Source of the DNA: Sphingomonadaceae bacterium OTU29LAMAA1
Lineage (GTDB): Bacteria; Pseudomonadota; Alphaproteobacteria; Sphingomonadales; Sphingomonadaceae
Length of the DNA: 64,000 nt
Assembly: GCA_024072375.1 (NCBI GenBank)
Contig: CP099617.1
Span: forward strand, 3,727,001 to 3,791,000
Direction of reading: 5' to 3'
Both the position numbers and the translations under genes were made by a program. The notes beneath the pieces are model-generated. The model saw only the letters and a program-made list of their open reading frames with translations. It was not told the origin of the DNA and ran no database searches. Below are positions 25,937-34,206 of the stretch, in pieces; positions within the stretch are counted from its first letter, which is position 1, and each line of letters starts with the position of its first letter.

Positions 25937-26710
25937 TCACTTCGCGAGTGCGGCGTAGACGGACCAGGCGCTGGTGAGCGTCAGCAGCACGCCGACCAGC
26001 GCCATCAGTCCCCGGGTCGGTACGCGCTTCGCCAGCACGCCGCCCAACGGCGCGGCGATGATGCCGCCGATCAGGATGCCGAGCGTATGCAGCGTGAACG
26101 CCGACCAACCGAGCGCGAAGAAGAAGGTGACCGACGCCGTCGCGGTCAGGAAGAACTCCGCGGTGTTGACGGTGCCGATCGTATGCCGCGGCGTCGCGCC
26201 CTGGATCAGCAGGTTGCTGGTCACCACCGGCCCCCAGCCGCCGCCGCCCGCCGCGTCGAGAAAACCGCCGATCAGCCCGAGCGGCGCGATCACTCTGGGC
26301 TTCCGCGGCTCGATCCGCCCCTTCACCGCACGAAACAACAGATAGATGCCGATGCAGGCGAGATACAGCATCACGAACGGTTTCGCGACCGACGCATCGA
26401 CGTTGCTCAGCAGTGTCGCGCCCAATATCGCGCCGATCACCCCGGGAATCACCAGCCGTCGAAACAGCTTCCAGTCGACGTTCTTGTGAACGATGTGGCT
26501 GACGCCCGACGCGGCGGTGGTGAAGGTTTCCACGGCATGCACGCTGGCCGAGGCGACCGCGGGAGGCACGCCCATCACGGTCACCAGCAATGTCGAATTG
26601 ATGACGCCGAATGCCATGCCGAGCGCGCCGTCGACGACCTGCGCGGCGAAACCGATCGCGATGAACGGCAACACCTGGCTCCAGTCGATGGCGGTAAGAA
26701 ACTCGGGCAT
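25937..26710 (-). CDS. TauE/SafE family sulfite/organosulfonate exporter
   Basis: The ATG at 26710 (MPEFLTAIDWSQVLPFIAIG) gives 257 residues with about eight helices. Repeated GxxxGxxxG-type motifs appear: GFAAQVVDGALGMAFGVINS and GLIGGFLDAAGGGGWGPVVT, which match the two duplicated halves of TauE/SafE proteins. These proteins export sulfite, sulfonates or sulfoacetate. Divergent cysE makes O-acetylserine, so a sulfur-metabolism link is plausible. The frame is open to 26776, but that codon is not supported by a ribosome site. Confidence 0.88.
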   Translation of the reverse strand: MPEFLTAIDWSQVLPFIAIGFAAQVVDGALGMAFGVINSTLLVTVMGVPPAVASASVHAVETFTTAASGVSHIVHKNVDWKLFRRLVIPGVIGAILGATLLSNVDASVAKPFVMLYLACIGIYLLFRAVKGRIEPRKPRVIAPLGLIGGFLDAAGGGGWGPVVTSNLLIQGATPRHTIGTVNTAEFFLTATASVTFFFALGWSAFTLHTLGILIGGIIAAPLGGVLAKRVPTRGLMALVGVLLTLTSAWSVYAALAK

Positions 26711-26882
26711 CGGCGACGGTAACTCCGGAAGGACGCGAAACGGTTCAGACCCATGCACCGTGCACGGCGTACGCAATCCCTACAACAAAGCTGGAGTTTG
26801 CCACGGCAAAGTTGCGACCGGGCGGGCATGGAAATCGGTTGCCGGAAAGATTACATGCGGAGGTCTGCAAGGGGAACGATGG

Positions 26883-27575
26883 ATGTTCGGACGGTTCGCC
26901 GCCTATCTCGATTCGATCCGGGCGCGCGATCCGGCACCGCATTCGCGGGCCGAAATCCTGCTGTATCCGGGGGTATGGGCGCTGGGGTTCCACCGCATCG
27001 CGCATGCTTTGTACCGGCGGCGCTGGTTCTTCATGGCGCGGCTGGTCAACCACATCGCGCGGGCATGGACCGCGATAGACATCCATCCGGGCGCCAAGAT
27101 CGGCCGTAACTTCTTCATCGACCACGGTTTCGTCGTAATCGGCGAAACGGCGGAGATCGGCGACGACGTCACCATCTATCAATGCGTCACGCTCGGTGGC
27201 ACCAGCCCCGATAACGGCGTCGCGGGCAAGCGGCACCCGACGCTGGCCGACGGCGTCATCATCGGATCGGGTGCGCAGGTGCTGGGGCCGATTCTGGTCG
27301 ACCGACGCGCGCGCGTCGGCGCCAACGCAGTGGTGACGAAGGACGTGCCCGAAGGCGCGGTGATGGTCGGCATCCCGGCACGCGCGACGATGGTCGAAGG
27401 CGGGGCGTCCGCTGCGCCGGCGCGCTTCGTTCCTTACGGCACCCCGTGCAGCGACATGTTCGATCCGGCGACGCAGAAGATGGAGATCATGCGCTGCGAG
27501 CTGGAATCGATGCGCAAGCGGCTGGATGCGCTGTTGGCGGAACAGGCGCCCGAAGCGGAGCGTGATCGCGCCTGA
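26883..27575 (+). CDS. cysE: Serine O-acetyltransferase
   Basis: From the ATG at 26883 (MFGRFAAYLDSIRARDPAPH) the protein has 230 residues. A short helical N-terminus is followed by a left-handed beta-helix with hexapeptide repeats: DIHPGAKIGRNFFIDHGFVV, IGETAEIGDDVTIYQCVTLG, and GTSPDNG. The active-site histidine pair HPGAKIG/DHG and the VGANAVVTKDVPEGAVMVGI end are typical of SAT. The shorter N-terminus is like EpsC or plant-type SATs. It makes O-acetyl-L-serine for cysteine synthesis. The downstream DUF2794 gene starts at its stop codon. The frame is open to 26493 through a non-coding-like stretch. Confidence 0.93.
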   Translation: MFGRFAAYLDSIRARDPAPHSRAEILLYPGVWALGFHRIAHALYRRRWFFMARLVNHIARAWTAIDIHPGAKIGRNFFIDHGFVVIGETAEIGDDVTIYQCVTLGGTSPDNGVAGKRHPTLADGVIIGSGAQVLGPILVDRRARVGANAVVTKDVPEGAVMVGIPARATMVEGGASAAPARFVPYGTPCSDMFDPATQKMEIMRCELESMRKRLDALLAEQAPEAERDRA

Positions 27576-27913
27576 TGGGGATCGTCACACCGTTTCCGCA
27601 TGGTGGGCAGCCATCGCAGATCGGCTTCGAACGTGCCGAGCTCACCCGGATCCTCGACCTGTATGGCCGCATGGTCGCTGCCGGGCACTGGAAGGATTAT
27701 GCCATGAACCTCGGCAAGGATGCCGCGGTTTTCGCGGCGTTTCGCCGTGCCGCCGAGCGCCCGGAATTCCGGATCGAGAAACGCCCGGCGCTGCGCGGGC
27801 GACAGGGGATGTGGGCGCTGATCGGCGAACAGGGCATGGTGCTCAAGCGTGGCCATGAACTGGGTCCGGTGCTCGCACCCGTTGAGCGGCGGCTGATGAA
27901 GCTGGTCGACTAG
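27575..27913 (+). CDS. DUF2794 family protein
   Basis: The 112-residue protein begins MGIVTPFPHGGQPSQIGFER and has the conserved LYGRMVAAGHWKDYAMNLGK core, an AAFRRAAERPEFRIEK segment and a RQGMWALIGEQGMVLKRGH end. This is the DUF2794 family of alphaproteobacteria, of unknown function. Its ATG shares one base with the cysE stop (TGATG), so translation is coupled to cysE. A hairpin follows. Confidence 0.88.
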   Translation: MGIVTPFPHGGQPSQIGFERAELTRILDLYGRMVAAGHWKDYAMNLGKDAAVFAAFRRAAERPEFRIEKRPALRGRQGMWALIGEQGMVLKRGHELGPVLAPVERRLMKLVD

Positions 27914-27944
27914 AACGGCAGTCGTCATTGCCGGCAGAGCGAAA

Positions 27945-27975
27945 CAGCCCGGATTCCGTCATGGATTCCGGGCTG
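27945..27975. terminator. Hairpin after DUF2794
   Basis: CAGCCCGGA and TCCGGGCTG arms (27945-27953 and 27967-27975) form a 9-bp stem, extended by TCC/GGA inside after one mismatch, in the gap between DUF2794 (ends 27913) and the convergent membrane protein gene (ends 28012). It is placed to end both transcripts. Confidence 0.6.
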
Positions 27976-28011
27976 CTGCGTTCGGTTGGCACGAGCGATT
28001 GTCGGCGGCGA

Positions 28012-29037
28012 TCAGGCCATCGCTACCGGCGGCAGGCGATGGCGCAGCGATTGCGACAAGGCGGTCACGACCGCACGACGCATCGGCTGCCAGAACGCCG
28101 AGAGGCACAGCAGCGCCGACCCGATCACGAAGGCGGTAAGCGCCGTTCCCAGTTCGACCGCTCCCGCGCTGCGGAACAGCGCGTAGAGCGCAGCCAGAAC
28201 ATAAGCGAGGCCGGATACGAGCAGCGCCCGGCGATCGACTGCCAGTGCGATGGCGGCGAACGCGATGTACAGCGCCACCACGACGATCGCCATGGCGACG
28301 CCGATATCCGCCCTGAATACGCCCAGCATCTGGAAGATCGAATGCGCGATCATCGGGGCGGCGGTGAGGTGGAGCCAGAACGCGACGTCGGAGCGGCGGG
28401 TCTGGCGCTGCGTATCGCTCATGTCCCAGCGCATCGCCGTGGCGAAGACGCCAAGGCCACCGATCAGCAGCAACGGCCAGACCGCTTTCTCGATCTGCGG
28501 AACCGCTGCGAGGACAAGGCCGATGGCTGTGGCGACCAGCGCGGCCGCACCAGCCGCGACGGTGATCGGTACCATGAAGCGCCGCCAGTGCAGCCACGCC
28601 GCCCCCGCCGCACACAGTGCGATACCGGCAGCTGCCAGCGCACCTTCCCGGCCATCGATGTCCGGTGCGACCAGTTCCACCGCGCCGGCGAGCGCCCCCG
28701 CTACACCGCCGACGAAAGCGATCAGCAGCAGGATGCTCGGCAGCGCCATGCGGCGTCGTGCGGTGAAATATTCCGCCAGCAGCCACGCCCCGCCGGCAAC
28801 CAGCCCGCCAGCCAGCGGATAGGACAGGCGAAGACCGATCTGGCCAAGGGCGACCAGTAGCAGGACGATCGCTATGGAAACGAAGATGTCGTTGAAGCCG
28901 GTGAGCAGCCGGAAATGCTCTTCGTCCACGGCCGGCGCCTCATGGCTAGCCGCGATGTGCGCGCGCAACGCTGCTGCGGCCTCTCGTGATATAGCCCCGG
29001 CCGTCACCGCACCATCAATGTCGCTTTCGCTGTACAT
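28012..29037 (-). CDS. Polytopic membrane protein, DUF2157-like
   Basis: The ATG at 29037, preceded by GGGAGG, gives 341 residues. A short soluble N-terminus (MYSESDIDGAVTAGAISREA, about 50 residues) is followed by some ten hydrophobic helices, with only brief loops such as RWDMSDTQRQTRRSDV. A helical head of about 50 residues with a long multi-helix membrane part recalls DUF2157 and related proteins, but I do not assign the family firmly. Function is unknown. It is convergent with DUF2794. A longer frame to 29388 is in intergenic text. Confidence 0.75.
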   Translation of the reverse strand: MYSESDIDGAVTAGAISREAAAALRAHIAASHEAPAVDEEHFRLLTGFNDIFVSIAIVLLLVALGQIGLRLSYPLAGGLVAGGAWLLAEYFTARRRMALPSILLLIAFVGGVAGALAGAVELVAPDIDGREGALAAAGIALCAAGAAWLHWRRFMVPITVAAGAAALVATAIGLVLAAVPQIEKAVWPLLLIGGLGVFATAMRWDMSDTQRQTRRSDVAFWLHLTAAPMIAHSIFQMLGVFRADIGVAMAIVVVALYIAFAAIALAVDRRALLVSGLAYVLAALYALFRSAGAVELGTALTAFVIGSALLCLSAFWQPMRRAVVTALSQSLRHRLPPVAMA

Positions 29038-29263
29038 AGTGATCCTCCCTGTTGATGCGTGAGCGTACCAGCTGTGTGTTATTGAATCAATACACCTTTG
29101 GGAGGATGGTGCGCCAGCCTCTCGATGATCTGTCATCCGTGTGCAGGCGGGCACCCATGGTCGCAGTGCCCGCGGTCTATTCCTGTCAGCGTGCGTCCGG
29201 ATCGGCGCGTGTGCGGGGATGACGGTCTGGAATGTGGTCAGACGATCGCGCCTGGGCTGCCGT

Positions 29264-30166
29264 TCAGCCGCTTTGGAGCAGCTTGCCGATCGCCATCGCC
29301 TGCTCGCCTCCCATCTTCGGCACGATCTCTCCGGTGCGATCCGTGACCGCAGTCCAGTGCGCGGCGACGCCCTCGGGTGACAGATCATCGCCGGTCAGCA
29401 GTGTGCCGGGGGTAAGCGTAACGTAGGACGACTGGAACACGCCGGCACCGGCGCCGAGGATCACGTTGCTGGGGGCCTCCTCGCTGACCAGATAGAGCGC
29501 GCCGGGGGCGACCTTTTCAGGCGCGAATGCGTCGAAGGCCTGCTTGGGAAACAGGTCTTCGGTCATGCGCGTGCCCGCTGTCGGCGCAATCGTGTTGACG
29601 CGGATGTCGTTCTTCGCGCCTTCGATGCCGAGTGTCCGGGCCAGACCTGCGATGCCCATCTTGGCCGCACCGTAGTTTGCCTGACCGAAATTGCCGAACA
29701 GCCCGCTCGACGATGCGGTCATCAGTACGCGGCCGTAATTCTGCTCGCGAAACGTATCCCAGCACGCTTTCGTAGCAAAGGCGGAGCCCAGCAGGTGGAC
29801 GCGTACGACGAATTCGAAATCGGCAGGGTCCATCTTCGCGAAGGTTTTGTCGCGCAACACGCCTGCGTTGTTGATGAGGATGTGGACGCCGCCCCAGGCC
29901 TCCCCAGCTTTCGCGACCATCTCGGCCATCTGGTCGTATTCCGCGACGTTGCCACCGTTGGACATCGCCTCGCCGCCGGCAGCATGGATTTCGTCCACCA
30001 CGGCCAGCGCCGCGTCGGAATGGCCGGTGCCGTCCCGTGACCCGCCCAGATCGTTGACGACCACTCTGGCACCGCGGCGCGCCAGTTCGAGCGCATAGTG
30101 GCGACCAAGGCCATTGCCGGCACCGGTGACGATCGCGACCTTGCCGTCGAAGCGGATGGGGGACAT
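29264..30166 (-). CDS. Short-chain dehydrogenase, MFE-2/HSD17B4-like
   Basis: The 300-residue protein has the Rossmann motif TGAGNGLGRHYALELARRGA (about 14-33), NDLGG and NNAG, then the catalytic Ser and Tyr-x3-Lys in MTASSSGLFGNFGQANYGAAK. These features and an extra C-terminal region of about 50 residues (SPEGVAAHWTAVTDRTGEIV) resemble the dehydrogenase part of peroxisomal multifunctional enzyme type 2. The substrate could be a 3-hydroxyacyl-CoA or steroid; NAD is likely. It has a palindromic candidate operator 37 bp upstream. The other MFE-2 domains are absent. Confidence 0.85.
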   Translation of the reverse strand: MSPIRFDGKVAIVTGAGNGLGRHYALELARRGARVVVNDLGGSRDGTGHSDAALAVVDEIHAAGGEAMSNGGNVAEYDQMAEMVAKAGEAWGGVHILINNAGVLRDKTFAKMDPADFEFVVRVHLLGSAFATKACWDTFREQNYGRVLMTASSSGLFGNFGQANYGAAKMGIAGLARTLGIEGAKNDIRVNTIAPTAGTRMTEDLFPKQAFDAFAPEKVAPGALYLVSEEAPSNVILGAGAGVFQSSYVTLTPGTLLTGDDLSPEGVAAHWTAVTDRTGEIVPKMGGEQAMAIGKLLQSG

Positions 30167-30202
30167 GGAAAAGGCGCTCCTCACTATCGTTGGAGCGCCT
30201 TT

Positions 30203-30217
30203 ACCTAAACGTTAGGT
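30203..30217. promoter_or_regulatory. Candidate TetR-type operator upstream of the SDR gene
   Basis: ACCTAA-ACG-TTAGGT is a 15-bp inverted repeat with 6-bp arms and a 3-bp centre. It lies 37 bp before the SDR start, in the gap with the Pro/Ala-rich protein gene. Operators of TetR-family repressors of acyl-CoA metabolism often have such a short, near-palindromic form. No TetR gene is present in the window. Confidence 0.5.
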
Positions 30218-30259
30218 GCGATGTGGCAACCGGTCATGCCGGTTGCCGCGACATCGACC

Positions 30260-30709
30260 TTACTTGCCGCCGCGCTGGATGCACTGGTCGTACTGACCCT
30301 TCTTGCACACCGGATATTTGGCGAGCGGGGCGGGAGCGGGATAGGCCTGATCGGGGGTCTGCGCCGGGCGGAACACCGGTGGCAGCGTGCTGCCCGGGGT
30401 GCCACCGCTCAGCGCGGAACCGGTTGGCGCGTAACCACCCGCCGGCGATCCCGAACCCGTCGTCATCGGCGCAGGCGTCGATGCCTGTGGCATCGGTGCG
30501 GCGTCCGCCGGGGCCGGGGCCGCTGCGGCGGCAGGATCTGCAGGAGCGGCCGCATCTGCCGGCGGCGTGGACGCATCGGCGGGCGGCGGCGTCATGCTCT
30601 GATCGGCGGCGCCGGCGGGAGCGGTCTGTGCGGGGGGCGCCGCCGGAGTGGTCTGTGCCAGGACAGGAACAGAGATCAGGGCCGTGGCGGCCAGCAGAAT
30701 GAGCTTCAT
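30260..30709 (-). CDS. Secreted Pro/Ala-rich hypothetical protein
   Basis: The 149-residue protein has a signal peptide (MKLILLAATALISVPVLAQ) followed by about 85 residues of Ala/Pro-rich low complexity. The end is more ordered: PPVFRPAQTPDQAYPAPAPL, then KYPVCKKGQYDQCIQRGGK, with two cysteines eight apart that could form a disulfide. The function is unknown; a flexible periplasmic or cell-wall spacer with a small C-terminal domain is the best description. It is the first gene downstream of phoB in the leftward direction, but about 100 bp apart. Confidence 0.65.
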   Translation of the reverse strand: MKLILLAATALISVPVLAQTTPAAPPAQTAPAGAADQSMTPPPADASTPPADAAAPADPAAAAAPAPADAAPMPQASTPAPMTTGSGSPAGGYAPTGSALSGGTPGSTLPPVFRPAQTPDQAYPAPAPLAKYPVCKKGQYDQCIQRGGK

Positions 30710-30810
30710 TGCGGGGTCTCCTTAGGAATCTCATGCGCTGCATTTTTCGTCAGCGCCCCCGCCCAACGTCCCAGTTCCGACTTTTCTCCTTCGTTTCGCG
30801 CCCGATTCTA

Positions 30811-31503
30811 TTACGCGCCCGAATCGAGCGAATATCCGGCAGAACGCACCGTGCGGATCAGGTCGGGTCGTTCGCCGATGTTGATCGCCTTGCGCAGGCG
30901 GCGGATGTGGACGTCGACGGTGCGGCTCTCGATGTCGCTGTCATGTCCCCACACTGCGTCGAGCAGCCGTTCGCGGCTGAACACCCAGCCGGGATGTTCG
31001 AGGAAATGCTTGAGCAGGCGGAATTCTGTCGGCCCGAGCGGCACGACCTCGCCCGAGCGGCGGACCTTGTGGCCGACGGTGTCCATCTCGATGTCGTCAT
31101 AGGTCAGCGCTTCGCCGGCGAGCGCCGGGCGGACGCGGCGCAGCACCGCGCTGACGCGGGCAACGAGTTCGCGGGGACTGAAGGGCTTGGTGACGTAATC
31201 GTCCGCGCCGGTTTCGAGGCCGCGGATGCGGTCCTCTTCCTCGCCGCGCGCGGTCAGCATGATGATGGGAACGTTCTGCGTCTCGGTCATCCGGCGCAGG
31301 CGGCGGCAGACCTCGATCCCGCTCAATCCCTCGACCATCCAGTCGAGCAGGACGATGTCGGGCGCCTTTTCCTTGGCGAGCAGCAGCGCCTCCTCGCCAT
31401 CGGGAGTGTGCGCGACCTCGAAATCCTCACGCTTGAAGTGATAGATCAGCAGTTCGGCGAGGGCGGCATCGTCCTCGACCAGCAGCATGGATGCGCGTGC
31501 CAT
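30811..31503 (-). CDS. phoB: Phosphate regulon response regulator
   Basis: The 230-residue protein has a receiver domain with the acidic pair in MLLVEDDAA, the phospho-acceptor Asp54 in IVLLDWMVEGLSG, and the lysine in VTKPFSPRE. The winged helix follows, with PTEFRLLKHFLEHPGWVFSR and SRTVDVHIRRLRKAI. VLLDWMxxGxSG is a PhoB hallmark. It is the last gene of the phoR-pstSCAB-phoU-phoB set and starts in the phoU stop (TGATG). It should activate this operon and other phosphate genes at Pho boxes. Confidence 0.96.
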   Translation of the reverse strand: MARASMLLVEDDAALAELLIYHFKREDFEVAHTPDGEEALLLAKEKAPDIVLLDWMVEGLSGIEVCRRLRRMTETQNVPIIMLTARGEEEDRIRGLETGADDYVTKPFSPRELVARVSAVLRRVRPALAGEALTYDDIEMDTVGHKVRRSGEVVPLGPTEFRLLKHFLEHPGWVFSRERLLDAVWGHDSDIESRTVDVHIRRLRKAINIGERPDLIRTVRSAGYSLDSGA

Positions 31504-32195
31504 CAGCGTCTGTCCTCGTTATTGCCGCCGCGGTCGCGGTCGGCCATTTGGGTGCCGGTTGCGGCGAAATAGACCATCTCGGCGACGTTGGTCGCGTGGT
31601 CGCCGATGCGTTCCAGATTCTTGGCGACGAACAGCAGGTGGGCGACCTGGCTGATCGTGCGCGGGTTCTCGACCATGTAGGTGACGAGCGTGCGGAAGAT
31701 GCTGTCGTAAAAATCATCAAGCGCGGCGTCGCTCTCCACGACCCGGACGGCGGATTCCGCGTCGCGGGCGGCGAAGGCATCGAGCGCGGCGCGCACCATG
31801 TCGCTCGCCATCCGCGCCATCGCGGGGAGCAGCGAAAGCGGCTCGATACGGTGTTCGCCGTCGATCATGGGAACACGCTTGGCGATGTTCTTGGCGTAAT
31901 CGCCGATGCGCTCGACCACCGCCGCGATCTTCAGCGCCGCGACGACTTCGCGCAGGTCGACCGCCATCGGCGCGCGCAGGGCGATGATGCGGACGGCGAG
32001 CCGCTCGACCTCCGCCTCGATCGCGTCGATCGCCTTGTCGTCGGCGCGAACGCGCGCGGCGAGTTCGGGGTCGGGGCGTTGCAACGCCTGCATCGCCAGC
32101 GCGATGGCATCCTCCGCCAGCCCCCCCATCTGCGAGATCATACCCCGCAGCTGCCCGATATCGGCGTCGAATGCCTTGACCGTATGTTCCACCAT
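31503..32195 (-). CDS. phoU: Phosphate signalling protein PhoU
   Basis: The ATG at 32195 shares one base with the pstB stop (TAATG). The 230-residue all-helical protein has two repeated three-helix bundles. Metal-binding E/D clusters (VERIGDYAKNIAKRV and LERIGDHATNVAEM, at about 88-102 and 190-203) are typical of PhoU. It links the Pst importer to the PhoR kinase and keeps the system off when phosphate is plentiful. The longer upstream frame overlaps pstB in another frame and is not used. Confidence 0.96.
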   Translation of the reverse strand: MVEHTVKAFDADIGQLRGMISQMGGLAEDAIALAMQALQRPDPELAARVRADDKAIDAIEAEVERLAVRIIALRAPMAVDLREVVAALKIAAVVERIGDYAKNIAKRVPMIDGEHRIEPLSLLPAMARMASDMVRAALDAFAARDAESAVRVVESDAALDDFYDSIFRTLVTYMVENPRTISQVAHLLFVAKNLERIGDHATNVAEMVYFAATGTQMADRDRGGNNEDRR

Positions 32196-32953
32196 TAGCC
32201 GTACCGTCCGGTAATGTAGTCGCGGGTGCGCTCCTCCCGCGGGTTGGTAAAAATATCGCTCGTAGCGCCGAACTCGACCAACTGGCCGAGGTGGAAGAAG
32301 GCGGTCTGTTGCGATACGCGCGCCGCCTGCTGCATGTTGTGGGTGACGATCACGATCGCGTAGCGCCCCTTCAGCTCGTGGATCAGTTCCTCGATCTTGG
32401 CGGTCGCGATCGGGTCGAGCGCGCTGCACGGTTCGTCCATCAGGATTACCTCCGGATCGACGGCGATGGCCCGGGCGATGCAGAGCCGCTGCTGCTGGCC
32501 GCCGGACAGCGCTGTGCCGCTGTCGGTGAGGCGGTCCTTCACCTCGTCCCACAAACCGGCGCGGCGGAGCGACTGTTCGACCATCGCGTCGAGGTCGGCG
32601 CGGGCGGTGGCGAGGCCGTGGATGCGGGGACCGTAGGCGACGTTTTCGTAGATCGATTTGGGGAAGGGATTGGGCTTCTGGAACACCATGCCGACGCGGG
32701 CGCGTAGCTGCACTACGTCCATGCTGCTGGCGTAGATATCCTCGCCGTCGAGCAGGATCTCGCCGGTCACGCGGGCGGAGGCGACGGTGTCGTTCATCCG
32801 GTTGAGCGTGCGCAGGAAGGTGGATTTACCGCAGCCCGACGGGCCGATGAAGGCGACGACATTGTCCTGATCGACGTCGATCGAGACATGGTCGATCGCC
32901 TGTTTCGCGCCGTAGAAGACGCTGACGTCATGCGCAGAGATCTTGTGGGTCAC
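32195..32953 (-). CDS. pstB: Phosphate ABC transporter ATP-binding protein
   Basis: The GTG start at 32953 overlaps the pstA stop (GTGA). The 252-residue protein has Walker [10 protein letters not shown], the Q-loop in [20 protein letters not shown], the signature LSGGQQQRL and Walker [14 protein letters not shown]. The KPNPFPKSI motif and NRMNDTV segment are specific to PstB. It drives ATP-dependent phosphate import and pairs with PstA and PstC. A long frame to 34096 in the same phase lies across pstA and is spurious. Confidence 0.97.
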   Translation of the reverse strand: MTHKISAHDVSVFYGAKQAIDHVSIDVDQDNVVAFIGPSGCGKSTFLRTLNRMNDTVASARVTGEILLDGEDIYASSMDVVQLRARVGMVFQKPNPFPKSIYENVAYGPRIHGLATARADLDAMVEQSLRRAGLWDEVKDRLTDSGTALSGGQQQRLCIARAIAVDPEVILMDEPCSALDPIATAKIEELIHELKGRYAIVIVTHNMQQAARVSQQTAFFHLGQLVEFGATSDIFTNPREERTRDYITGRYG

Positions 32954-34206
32954 CAGCGGGTCTCGAAACGGTTGCGGAGGTAGATGGCGAGGCCGTTCAT
33001 CGCGAGCAGGAACACCAGCAGCACGATGATCGCCGCCGATGTCTTCTCGATGAAGCCGCGGTCGACGTCGTCGGACCACAGGAATATCTGCACCGGCAGA
33101 ACCGTTGCGGGGTCTGTCAGCCGCGATGGCGGGGCGGCGATGAAGGCGCGCATGCCGATCATCAGCAGCGGCGCGGTCTCGCCAAGCGCTCTGGCCATAC
33201 CGATGATCGTGCCGGTGAGGATGCCGGGCAGCGCGAGCGGCAGGACGTGGTCGAACACCACCTGCACCGGCGATGCGCCCACCGCCAAAGCAGCGTCGCG
33301 GATCGACGGCGGCACAGCCTTGATCGCGTTGCGACCGGCGATGACGATGACGGGCATCGTCATCAGTGCGAGCGTGAGCCCGCCGACCAGCGGCGCGGAA
33401 CGGGGCAGGTGGAAGGTGCCGAGGAACACCGCCAGCCCCAGCAGGCCGAAGATGATCGAGGGGACGGCGGCGAGGTTGTTGATCGACACCTCGATCAGGT
33501 CGGTCCAGCGGTTCCGCGGGGCGTATTCCTCGAGATAGAGCGCGGCGAGCACCCCGATCGGGAAGGCGAGGCCGATCGTCACCAGCATGGTGAGCAGCGA
33601 CCCCTTGAATGCGCCCCAAATGCCGACGCGGGTCGGGTCGGTCGAGTCCGCCGCGGTGAGGAAGCCGAGGTTCCAACCCGTGGTGAGCGCACCCTGCGCC
33701 TTCAGTCTGGCGATGATCGCTTCGGCCTGCGGGGTTCCGTCGCGCTTGGCGGCGACGTCGAGGGCGCTGTCGACGGGCACATCGATAGTGACCCGGCGGG
33801 TGAGCACGGCAGGATCGCGCTTGATCGCATCCCGCACCACCAGCCATGCGCCATCCGACAGCAGGTCGGTGCCGGCGCCGCCATAGGCCTGCACGGCCGC
33901 GCGATCGACGATGCCTTCCAGCCCTGCGCCGGCAAGCGCGAGGTCGGCACCGCGGCCTTTCAGCTGTGCGGGCGTCACCATCAGCTTCGCGGCGGCGAGG
34001 TCGATCGGCAGGGCGACGCGGGTCTGGCGGAAGCCGCTCGCGCCCTGCCACAGCATGCTCGCGAGCAGGAAGGCGAGGAAGCTTGCCGACAGCCATACCG
34101 CGGCCAGCCCCAGCAGCCGGAAACGGCGCTCGGCGGCATAGCGGCGGCGGGTGCGGCGCTGGACGGCTGCGGCCTTCCAGTCCGTGGGCTGGCGGGCGTT
34201 ACTCAT
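32950..34206 (-). CDS. pstA: Phosphate ABC transporter permease, long form
   Basis: The 418-residue protein is over 100 longer than E. coli PstA (296). After a basic tail and a first helix (about 31-50) there is a periplasmic insertion of about 120 residues ([20 protein letters not shown] to [14 protein letters not shown]), then five to six helices. The permease loop is [17 protein letters not shown], the contact point for PstB. ERYAP-like and [18 protein letters not shown] match PstA. The insertion may contact PstS. It overlaps pstC by 8 bp. Confidence 0.93.
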   Translation of the reverse strand: MSNARQPTDWKAAAVQRRTRRRYAAERRFRLLGLAAVWLSASFLAFLLASMLWQGASGFRQTRVALPIDLAAAKLMVTPAQLKGRGADLALAGAGLEGIVDRAAVQAYGGAGTDLLSDGAWLVVRDAIKRDPAVLTRRVTIDVPVDSALDVAAKRDGTPQAEAIIARLKAQGALTTGWNLGFLTAADSTDPTRVGIWGAFKGSLLTMLVTIGLAFPIGVLAALYLEEYAPRNRWTDLIEVSINNLAAVPSIIFGLLGLAVFLGTFHLPRSAPLVGGLTLALMTMPVIVIAGRNAIKAVPPSIRDAALAVGASPVQVVFDHVLPLALPGILTGTIIGMARALGETAPLLMIGMRAFIAAPPSRLTDPATVLPVQIFLWSDDVDRGFIEKTSAAIIVLLVFLLAMNGLAIYLRNRFETRW

